Shown here: piece by piece, positions 57,610-64,000 of the stretch
Layout of the letters: each line of letters begins with the position of its first letter
How positions within the stretch are numbered: position 1 is the first letter of the stretch
Assembly: GCF_000695795.1 (NCBI RefSeq)
Contig: NZ_JNCA01000014.1
Location: 1-64,000 of the forward strand
Origin: Flavobacterium seoulense
GTDB lineage: Bacteria; Bacteroidota; Bacteroidia; Flavobacteriales; Flavobacteriaceae
Length of the DNA: 64,000 nt
Direction of reading: 5' to 3'
The notes under the pieces: generated by a model
The model's database searches: none
Told to the model about the DNA's origin: nothing
The model's input: only the letters and a program-made list of their open reading frames with translations
Position numbers and translations under genes: made by a program

Positions 57610-58887
57610 ATGGAAGCACCACTAGCAGAACGCATACGCCCGCAAAAATTAGACGAATATATCAGTCAATTGCATTTGGTTGGTCCAAATGGTTCTTTGA
57701 CACAGCAAATTGCCAAAGGAATTATTCCTTCATTAATTTTTTGGGGACCACCAGGAACAGGAAAAACGACCTTAGCACAAATTATTGCTCAGGAATCGCA
57801 ACGTCCTTTTTTTATACTAAGTGCCATCAATTCGGGTGTGAAAGATATTCGTGATGTAATTGAAAAAGCCAAACAAAGTGGCGGACTTTTCACTGCCAAA
57901 AACCCTATTTTGTTTATTGATGAGATTCACCGTTTTAGCAAATCGCAACAGGATTCCTTATTAGCAGCCGTAGAAAAAGGCTGGATTACACTTGTAGGTG
58001 CTACCACCGAAAATCCAAGTTTTGAAGTAATTCCCGCTCTACTTTCGCGTTGCCAGGTTTATACTTTGAATGCGTTTACAAAAGCTGATTTAGAATCACT
58101 TTTAGAACGCGCCATGAAAACAGATACTTATTTAAAAACTAAAAATATTCAATTAAAAGAAACGGAAGCTTTATTGCGACTTTCCGGAGGCGATGGTCGC
58201 AAATTATTGAATATTTTCGAATTGGTCGTAAACGCTTCGGCTGAGGACGAAATTATCATTACTAATGATCGTGTTTTCGAATTAGTACAACAAAATACGG
58301 TTTTGTATGACAAAAGTGGCGAACAGCATTATGACATTATTTCGGCTTTTATTAAATCCATTCGCGGCAGTGATCCTAATGGCGCTGTTTACTGGCTCGC
58401 CAGAATGATTGAAGGCGGTGAAGATGTCAAATTTATTGCCCGAAGATTACTTATTTCTGCAAGTGAAGATATCGGAAATGCAAACCCTACAGCCTTAATT
58501 ATGGCCAATAATACTTTTCAGGCGGTAACTACTATTGGTTATCCCGAAAGCCGAATTTTATTAAGCCAATGCGCTATTTATCTAGCTACTTCGCCTAAAA
58601 GTAATGCTTCGTACATGGCAATTAATACGGCGCAACAAATTGTAAAACAAACCGGGGATTTATCGGTTCCAATACATTTGCGAAATGCACCTACCAAATT
58701 AATGAAAGAACTAGGCTACGGTGAAGATTATAAATATTCGCATGATTATGCTAATAATTTTGCCGAACAGGAATATCTACCTAAAGAAATAGAAAACACT
58801 CCTATTTATGTTCCTGGAAATAATTCGAGAGAAAACGCAACCCGTGATTTCCTTAAAAACCGCTGGAAAGACAAATACGGTTATTAG
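57610..58887 (+). CDS. rarA: Replication-associated recombination protein A (RarA/MgsA)
   Basis: The 425-residue AAA+ ATPase has Walker A GPPGTGKT (46-53), Walker B DEIH (104-107), sensor GATTENPS, and the C-terminal MgsA/WRNIP1 domain ([40 protein letters not shown]). RarA acts at stalled forks with clamp-loader-like activity. The length is normal and it has its own promoter at 57562-57592. Confidence 0.96.
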   Translation: MEAPLAERIRPQKLDEYISQLHLVGPNGSLTQQIAKGIIPSLIFWGPPGTGKTTLAQIIAQESQRPFFILSAINSGVKDIRDVIEKAKQSGGLFTAKNPILFIDEIHRFSKSQQDSLLAAVEKGWITLVGATTENPSFEVIPALLSRCQVYTLNAFTKADLESLLERAMKTDTYLKTKNIQLKETEALLRLSGGDGRKLLNIFELVVNASAEDEIIITNDRVFELVQQNTVLYDKSGEQHYDIISAFIKSIRGSDPNGAVYWLARMIEGGEDVKFIARRLLISASEDIGNANPTALIMANNTFQAVTTIGYPESRILLSQCAIYLATSPKSNASYMAINTAQQIVKQTGDLSVPIHLRNAPTKLMKELGYGEDYKYSHDYANNFAEQEYLPKEIENTPIYVPGNNSRENATRDFLKNRWKDKYGY

Positions 58888-58922
58888 AAGAAGTTGGAAG
58901 TTAGAAATTTTAAAAAAAAAAA

Positions 58923-58995
58923 TCAGATTTCAGATTAGATGATTAACATTCTTAATCTGAAATCTGAAATCTGAAATCTGAAATCTGAAATCTGA
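58923..58995. repeat. Six exact AATCTGA tandem copies with an inverted arm (possible bidirectional terminator)
   Basis: AATCTGA is repeated six times without change at 58954-58995 (period 7). Upstream, TCAGATTTCAGATTA (58923-58937) is the exact inverted complement of 58953-58967, giving 15-bp arms with a 15-nt loop. It lies between convergent rarA and the secreted-protein gene, so it may terminate both. Two related 7-nt units (AAGTTGG, AAGTTAG) lie at 58891-58904. Confidence 0.85.
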
Positions 58996-58996
58996 A

Positions 58997-59764
58997 CTAA
59001 AACTTAACGTTTACTTTTTCAGAAACTAATTTATCATTTTGATAGTATTCAAAAAACCATTGATTATCTTTCTTTACTAAAACTCCTTGCTGATTACCTT
59101 TTTGAGCCAAAAATGAATTAGCATCTGAAGTTTTGTACAACTTAATTACCACACTTGGTTTACTATCAATAAGCTGATAATTCCCTCCGGCAAGTGGTTG
59201 TGCAAAAAGCAATTCATTTGGATCAACTGCAACAACTGGTGTTGATTGCGGTGCTGTTTCTACTTTTTCAACAACTTCACGTTTCTCCGCTTTTTCAGTT
59301 CTTTCCTGTCTTTGTGGCTGTTCGACTGTTGCAACATTTGCACCTCCGTTATATTGATATTCTAATTCATAAAGAAAACCAAAAGCTTTGTTTAAAGCAT
59401 CTGTATAAGCTACCTGAAACTCTTTTTCTCTACTCACTCCCACTTCTGACTGATACACAATTTTGCCATAACAATCCTTAAAGGTGATGTATAATTTTGT
59501 AGTCAAAAAACCACTGTCTTTTACAATATCATAATTTAATACAGCGCAACGGTTAATGTCATTAGGAACCACCTGATTCGAATAATACACATCAAATCCT
59601 ACTTTGTTCAAATTAAACTTAGACAAAGTGGCTAATCTATATTGATTTTCGGTTTTTAAGAATTCGTATTTTAATGGTACAACGACCGTTTTATAATCGT
59701 TTAAAGATTGTGCAAATCCAAAACTGGAAACAAGCAATAAAAAAAATAGGAATAATTTTCTCAT
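58997..59764 (-). CDS. Secreted protein of unknown function
   Basis: I do not recognise this 255-residue protein. It has a clear Sec signal peptide (MRKLFLFFLLLVSSFGFAQS), a first domain of about 110 residues with alternating beta strands (YKTVVVPLKYEFLKTENQYR, LYITFKDCYGKIVYQSEVGV), a low-complexity Glu/Lys/Val linker (about 150-175) and a C-terminal beta segment (YQLIDSKPSVVIKLYKT, LVKKDNQWFFEYYQNDKLV). It follows the YjjG-type gene by 2 nt, so it is probably co-transcribed with it and radC. It is likely periplasmic. Confidence 0.75.
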   Translation of the reverse strand: MRKLFLFFLLLVSSFGFAQSLNDYKTVVVPLKYEFLKTENQYRLATLSKFNLNKVGFDVYYSNQVVPNDINRCAVLNYDIVKDSGFLTTKLYITFKDCYGKIVYQSEVGVSREKEFQVAYTDALNKAFGFLYELEYQYNGGANVATVEQPQRQERTEKAEKREVVEKVETAPQSTPVVAVDPNELLFAQPLAGGNYQLIDSKPSVVIKLYKTSDANSFLAQKGNQQGVLVKKDNQWFFEYYQNDKLVSEKVNVKF

Positions 59765-59766
59765 GG

Positions 59767-60456
59767 TTATAAATAATTTTTAAGTTCTAATAAATGATTA
59801 ATTTGTTTTATATTTTGCGCCACAGTTTGTTTACTTTCATTAAAATAAATCGCATCAATTCCGGCATCTAATGCGCCAAAAACATCTGCTTCTATTGAAT
59901 CGCCAATCATGATACTGCTTTCTTTTTTGGCTTTAGCCAAATCCAGAGCATATTCAAAAATAATAGGATTTGGTTTCTTAACTCCTGCCATTTCTGAATT
60001 TGTTACCGTAGCAAAATAAGGATTTAGCTTAGCATTCGTTAACTTTTTTACCTGTACATGAGCAAAACCATTGGTAATAACATGCAGTCGGTATTTTTCA
60101 TTCAGATAATCCAAAATTTCAAAAGTTCCTTCAAAAAGATGATTATTCTCAGTCAGTAATTCAATGTATTCCTGAGCAACGTGATCAATTTCGATATCTG
60201 AAATTTGATAATTGATTGCATCAAAAGACATTTTCAAACGATCATAACGCAATTGCTGATGTGTGATTTTATCAAATTGATATAATTTCCAACATGCCTG
60301 ATTAATTGGGATATAATGTTCGATAAAAGAATCTATCTTAACTTCAGGATGAACTCTGGTAAAAATATTCTCGAAAGTTATTTTCGAATTTTTATCAAAA
60401 TCCCAAAGTGTATGATCTAAATCAAAAAACACGTCTTTTATACTGTCAATTCTCAT
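59767..60456 (-). CDS. YjjG-type noncanonical pyrimidine nucleotidase (HAD family)
   Basis: The 229-residue HAD phosphatase has motif I DLDHT (12-16), motif II ITNGFA, motif III Lys in KKPNPIIF and motif IV MIGDSIEADVFGA, with an all-helical cap. The start KDVFFDLDHTLWDFDKNS matches YjjG, which removes phosphate from noncanonical pyrimidine nucleotides. It lies 7 nt after radC and 2 nt before the secreted-protein gene. Confidence 0.88.
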   Translation of the reverse strand: MRIDSIKDVFFDLDHTLWDFDKNSKITFENIFTRVHPEVKIDSFIEHYIPINQACWKLYQFDKITHQQLRYDRLKMSFDAINYQISDIEIDHVAQEYIELLTENNHLFEGTFEILDYLNEKYRLHVITNGFAHVQVKKLTNAKLNPYFATVTNSEMAGVKKPNPIIFEYALDLAKAKKESSIMIGDSIEADVFGALDAGIDAIYFNESKQTVAQNIKQINHLLELKNYL

Positions 60457-60463
60457 TTTGCTG

Positions 60464-61156
60464 CTAAAATATTCCTTCGTCTACAAAACTATAATATTTT
60501 GTTTCAGTCACAATCAAATGGTCTAAAACTTTAACATCTAAGCTTTCGCCTGCCTGCTTTAATTTCTTAGTAATTTGCTTATCGGCATCACTGGGAACTA
60601 AAGTTCCTGAAGGATGATTGTGACACAAAATAATGGCTGTAGCTCCAAGTTCGAGTGCTGTTTTAAAAACCAAACGAACATCGACCATCGTCCCTGTAAT
60701 TCCGCCTTTACTTTGCTGCATTTTTGAAAGTACTTTATTCGAATTATTAAGATATAAAATCCAAAACTCTTCATGTGGCAATTCGCCGATAATGGGCTGC
60801 ATGATTTCAAAAACCATTTTGCTCGAAGTAATTTTAGTCAATTCGATAACATCTTCTGCTCTTCTCCTTCTTCCTAATTCCATCGCAGCAATTATCGAAA
60901 TCGCTTTTGCTTCGCCAATTCCTTTAAAATTCATTAATTGCTGAAGCGATAATTTCCCTAATGCATTCAAATTATTATCTACACTCGACAAAATCCTTTT
61001 ACTTAAATCCACCGCCGATTCGTTTCTGTTTCCAGAGCCTATCAGGATCGCAATCAACTCGGCATCGCTCAAAGCACTTTTGCCTTTCAGCATTAACTTT
61101 TCGCGTGGCTTATCGTCTTCAGACCAATTTGTTATCGGAAAATTATTTTGTTCCAA
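60464..61156 (-). CDS. radC: RadC/JAB-domain protein
   Basis: The 230-residue protein has an N-terminal helix-hairpin-helix region (LSDAELIAILIGSG, FKGIGEAKAISI) and a JAB metalloprotease-like domain with HNHPSG (179-184) and the following S-x2-D. The biochemical role of RadC is still unclear. Here it is a chromosomal copy in an ordinary housekeeping context. The start is TTG at 61154-61156; an ATG nearby is out of frame. Confidence 0.9.
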   Translation of the reverse strand: MEQNNFPITNWSEDDKPREKLMLKGKSALSDAELIAILIGSGNRNESAVDLSKRILSSVDNNLNALGKLSLQQLMNFKGIGEAKAISIIAAMELGRRRRAEDVIELTKITSSKMVFEIMQPIIGELPHEEFWILYLNNSNKVLSKMQQSKGGITGTMVDVRLVFKTALELGATAIILCHNHPSGTLVPSDADKQITKKLKQAGESLDVKVLDHLIVTETKYYSFVDEGIF

Positions 61157-61224
61157 AATCGTATCATTTTAAAATTAAGCATACTACGAAAGTAAAAATA
61201 ACGTTATTTTAATAAAGATAAATT

Positions 61225-61830
61225 ATGAAGCCAATTTATTTATTCTTATTTCTAATTTTATTTTTAACTACAGAATCCAAAGGACAGCTTCAAACAACAA
61301 ATAAAACATTTGCAACTAAATTATCAGACGCAGCAATTGCCATAATTGATCCAAATGTAATCTACGATCCCTCTTATTTTGGCATAAAATACCCTAATGG
61401 CGACATTCCTAAAAATAAAGGAGTTTGTACTGATGTTATTATTCGGGCTTATCGAAAATTGGGTATTGATTTACAAAAAGAAGTACATGAAGATATGAAG
61501 ACTAATTTTTCTAAATATCCTAATTTAAAAAAATGGGGAATGAGAAAAACGGATACGAATATTGATCATCGAAGAGTTCCTAATCTTGAAGTTTTCTTTG
61601 AAAGAAAAGGCAAAAAATTACCTGTTTCAAAAAATGCAAATGATTATAAAACGGGAGAAATAGTGACCTGGATGATTAACGAGAAGTTACCACACATTGG
61701 CATTATTACCAATAAAAAATCAGCTGATGGAAAACGAAATTTAATTGTTCACAACATTGGCGGAGGCCAAATTCTTGAAGATTGTCTTTTCAAATATGAA
61801 ATTGTCGGACATTTTAAATATGAAAAATGA
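61225..61830 (+). CDS. DUF1287-family secreted protein
   Basis: The 201-residue protein has a signal peptide (LFLFLILFLTTESKGQ) and the DUF1287 domain: YPNGDIPKNKGVCTDVIIRA, the catalytic-looking Cys in GVCTD, HEDMKTNF, and a His in PHIGII with HNIGGG near the end. The Cys-His layout resembles NlpC/P60-like papain-fold enzymes, but no function is established. It is a single gene between divergent radC and convergent mpl. Confidence 0.85.
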   Translation: MKPIYLFLFLILFLTTESKGQLQTTNKTFATKLSDAAIAIIDPNVIYDPSYFGIKYPNGDIPKNKGVCTDVIIRAYRKLGIDLQKEVHEDMKTNFSKYPNLKKWGMRKTDTNIDHRRVPNLEVFFERKGKKLPVSKNANDYKTGEIVTWMINEKLPHIGIITNKKSADGKRNLIVHNIGGGQILEDCLFKYEIVGHFKYEK

Positions 61831-61842
61831 AATAGATAATTC

Positions 61843-61881
61843 AAAAAAAATGTGCCAACTGCAAAACAATTGACACATTTT
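61843..61881. terminator. Bidirectional terminator between the DUF1287 gene and mpl
   Basis: AAAATGTG (61847-61854) pairs with CACATTTT (61874-61881). A further CAA/TTG pairing (61856-61858, 61870-61872) follows one mismatch. A run of T follows on the minus strand (61850-61843) and a mixed T/A tract on the plus strand. Confidence 0.8.
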
Positions 61882-61905
61882 ATAATTTTCAAACTGATTA
61901 ATTGA

Positions 61906-63261
61906 CTAATTAATCAAACCTTTTACTTCATCAAAGTTTAATCCTCCATAATTCCCTGAACTCATCAACAATAAAGCTGAATTATCTAAATTTAAATTGA
62001 ACAAATATTCTTTGAACTCAGCAGGATTGGTATAAATAATTAAATCTTCACGATTAAAAGCTTTCGCAATTTGCTCATAAGTTACTTCTTCAAGCTGTTT
62101 AATTTTTACCGCATCAGGCGAATAAAAAACTACAGCAACATCAGCATTTTCAAGAGCTCCTTCGTATTCTTTTAAAAACTCGGCATTCAAACTGCTGTAA
62201 GTATGTAATTCTAAACAAGCTACTACAGTTCTATCCGGATATTGCTCTTTTACGGCTTTTGTAGTTGCTGAAACCTTTGATGGCGAATGGGCAAAATCTT
62301 TGTAAGCTACTTTATTTTTACTTTCGGCAATTTTTTCTAAACGTTTTGAAGCGCCTTTAAAGCTGGCAATTGCTTCATAAAATTCAGCTTCATCAACGCC
62401 CATGTTTTGGCAAATCCATTTAGCTCCAGCCAAATTATTCAAATTGTGCGCGCCAAAAACTTCAATTGGCATGTCGCCTTCAGGAGTTTCCAATAAGGTG
62501 ATTCCGTTTTCTACTTTATAATTTGGCGTATGATATGCTATTTTTCGAATTGGATTCGTCGCAGCTTCAGCCACACGTTTTACTTCAGCATCGTTTTCAT
62601 TGTAAACTAAAATTCCGCCATTAGTAATTTTACCAATAAAAATTTCGAACTGCTCCACATAATTTTCATACGTTGGAAACACATTGATATGATCCCAGGC
62701 AATTCCTGAAATCAGAGCGATATTTGGTTGGTACAAATGAAATTTTGGTCGTCTGTCTATTGGAGAAGACAAATATTCATCGCCTTCCAAAACCATAAAA
62801 TCATTTTCTTCCGTAAGATGTACCATGGTATCAAAACCTTCTAATTGTGCCCCCACCATATAATCTACTTCAATATCATGATAATGCATCACGTGCAAAA
62901 TCATCGAAGTAATCGTTGTTTTTCCGTGAGAACCACCAATAACCACACGGGTTTTATTTTTCGATTGTTCGTATAAAAATTCCGGATACGAATAAATTTT
63001 CAAGCCTAATTCTTGAGCTTTCAACAATTCCGGATTATCCGCTTTAGCGTGCATTCCTAAAATTACAGCATCAATATCGGCAGTGATTTTTTCAGGAAAC
63101 CAACCCAGTTCAGCCGGTAAAATTCCTTTTTTTTCCAAACGTGATTTTGAAGGTTCAAAAATAGCATCGTCACTTCCTGTTACCTGATATCCTTTATTGT
63201 GTAATGCTAAAGCCAGATTGTGCATAGCGCTTCCGCCAATGGCAATAAAATGTGTTTTCAT
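61906..63261 (-). CDS. mpl: Mur ligase, Mpl type (murein tripeptide recycling ligase)
   Basis: The 451-residue protein has a Rossmann start (HFIAIGGSAMHNLALAL), the Mur ATP loop GGSHGKTT (109-116), GDEYLSSPIDRRPKFHLY and the central-domain segment ALISGIAWDHINVFPTY. Mpl joins recycled L-Ala-gamma-D-Glu-mesoDAP to UDP-MurNAc, whereas MurC adds L-Ala; the DEY and WDH segments favour Mpl. It lies 38 nt after the TPR gene and ends in a shared terminator. Confidence 0.88.
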   Translation of the reverse strand: MKTHFIAIGGSAMHNLALALHNKGYQVTGSDDAIFEPSKSRLEKKGILPAELGWFPEKITADIDAVILGMHAKADNPELLKAQELGLKIYSYPEFLYEQSKNKTRVVIGGSHGKTTITSMILHVMHYHDIEVDYMVGAQLEGFDTMVHLTEENDFMVLEGDEYLSSPIDRRPKFHLYQPNIALISGIAWDHINVFPTYENYVEQFEIFIGKITNGGILVYNENDAEVKRVAEAATNPIRKIAYHTPNYKVENGITLLETPEGDMPIEVFGAHNLNNLAGAKWICQNMGVDEAEFYEAIASFKGASKRLEKIAESKNKVAYKDFAHSPSKVSATTKAVKEQYPDRTVVACLELHTYSSLNAEFLKEYEGALENADVAVVFYSPDAVKIKQLEEVTYEQIAKAFNREDLIIYTNPAEFKEYLFNLNLDNSALLLMSSGNYGGLNFDEVKGLIN

Positions 63262-63299
63262 ATTAAATATTCGCTTCTGCGTAAGTTTATCTTTTTTAA

Positions 63300-63998
63300 T
63301 TAATCGTCATTTTTCTTTTTAAATTCATCCAAAACTGCTTTTGCTTTTTCTGGCGAATTCATTTTGTTAGCATATAAATTAGCTAGTTTTTGATAGGTTT
63401 TTCGTGAATTTCCCACAGCAATCGCTTTTTTATAATGCTGTTCGGCTTTGGTATATCTCTTAAAATATTCATCGATATGTCCTCTGGATAGATGTCCGTC
63501 AACGGCAGAAATTTTCAACAATTCGTTTGAATACTTAACAGCTTTACTCTCGCTTCCACCTACAATTCCGGGTAATTGCAAATACAATTCAATTAATGCC
63601 CAGCGTGCTTCAATATGTTTTGGATTAAGCTGAATGGCTTTTTCGAATGAAGATTTAATTTCATCAATCATTCCCAAAGCTTTGAATTTATTCACTCCTA
63701 AAGCTTTCATTCCTAAAGCTCCGCCATATTTAAAATGAAAGTTAGCCTCAGATGGTTTTGCTTTTTTTAATTTTCCGTAATACAACAAAGCTTCATCCCA
63801 CTCTTTTTGATTTCCGGCTATATCGCCTAAATATTCTATGACTTTGATATTAGACGGATCTATCTTTAGAATTTTCTCGAAAGCTTCCTGAGATTCTTCC
63901 CATTTCTGCTGTTCGAATAAATTCTCTGCTTTCTCAAAATTAGATTGAGAAAAAACCATTAGCGGCAGAAATATAAAGCAAAATAAGAATTGTTTCAT
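63300..63998 (-). CDS. Secreted TPR-repeat protein
   Basis: The 232-residue protein has a signal peptide (MKQFLFCFIFLPLMVFSQS) and about four to five tetratricopeptide repeats (KAENLFEQQKWEESQEAFEK; WDEALLYYGKLKKAKPSEAN; AEQHYKKAIAVGNSRKTYQK). TPR proteins act as binding scaffolds; the partner is unknown. It lies upstream of mpl in the same direction, so it may be co-transcribed. The start ATG is 2 nt from the window edge, so the upstream region is not visible. Confidence 0.85.
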   Translation of the reverse strand: MKQFLFCFIFLPLMVFSQSNFEKAENLFEQQKWEESQEAFEKILKIDPSNIKVIEYLGDIAGNQKEWDEALLYYGKLKKAKPSEANFHFKYGGALGMKALGVNKFKALGMIDEIKSSFEKAIQLNPKHIEARWALIELYLQLPGIVGGSESKAVKYSNELLKISAVDGHLSRGHIDEYFKRYTKAEQHYKKAIAVGNSRKTYQKLANLYANKMNSPEKAKAVLDEFKKKNDD

Positions 63999-64000
63999 TC

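Noticed and set aside
58954..58995. CRISPR-like array
   Set aside because: Units are 7 nt, directly adjacent and without spacers; no cas gene is near.
60464..61156. RadC as marker of a mobile element or defence island
   Set aside because: Neighbours are ordinary chromosomal genes; no integrase, restriction enzyme or toxin-antitoxin pair is nearby.

Overview
The window is AT-rich chromosomal DNA from a member of the Bacteroidota, almost certainly a Flavobacterium or a close relative. The supporting signs are a SusC/SusD outer-membrane pair, promoters of the Bacteroidota type (TTG, 19-20 nt, TAnnTTTG), a zinc-free L36, and a Wza/Wzc export system with a tyrosine-rich kinase tail. No rRNA, tRNA, insertion sequence, prophage or CRISPR array was seen.

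Positions 1-27257 (all minus strand) form a surface-polysaccharide locus. Transcription enters at wza (27257) and passes through wzc, a WbpP-type 4-epimerase and UDP-glucose dehydrogenase to a NusG/UpxY-type antiterminator gene. A 413-nt gene-free leader follows. Beyond it a run of closely spaced genes reaches the window edge: a TviB-type dehydrogenase, manC, a second SLBB export protein and a Wzz-type protein. These are followed by a nearly complete CMP-legionaminic acid pathway of the GDP-linked (Campylobacter-type) kind: legB, legC, legH, legI, legG, ptmE, legF, a Gfo/Idh oxidoreductase and ptmA. Next comes an amidination module (N-acetyl-sugar amidotransferase with HisH-like and HisF-like partners). 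The locus ends in an O-acetyltransferase, a putative glycosyltransferase, a Wzx flippase and a second glycosyltransferase cut by the window edge. The inferred product is a capsule or O-antigen carrying an amidinated legionaminic acid together with uronic acids.

Positions 27328-33569 hold separately transcribed housekeeping genes on the minus strand: recR, a CoA-binding protein, ctlX, gltA, eno and carA. Four of them (CoA-binding gene, gltA, eno, carA) are followed by clear intrinsic terminators.

Positions 33762-51059 are the ribosomal-protein supercluster on the minus strand: rpsL-rpsG-fusA-rpsJ, then rplC through rplQ, including secY, infA, rpmJ and rpoA. Good promoter matches lie before rpsL, rplC and rpsH. 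Structured leaders precede rplC, rpsH and rpsD.

Positions 51352-64000 are mixed: an orphan susC/susD pair, rlmB, a rhomboid protease, rarA, an unknown secreted protein, a YjjG-type nucleotidase, radC, a DUF1287 protein, an Mpl-type Mur ligase and a TPR protein.

The most interesting signals outside known gene families are intergenic arrays with a strict 7-nt period, a 13-bp inverted repeat bracketing the rplC promoter, and the long leader behind the antiterminator gene. The most interesting gene set is the legionaminate plus amidination cluster, with a nearby candidate transferase of unrecognised family.
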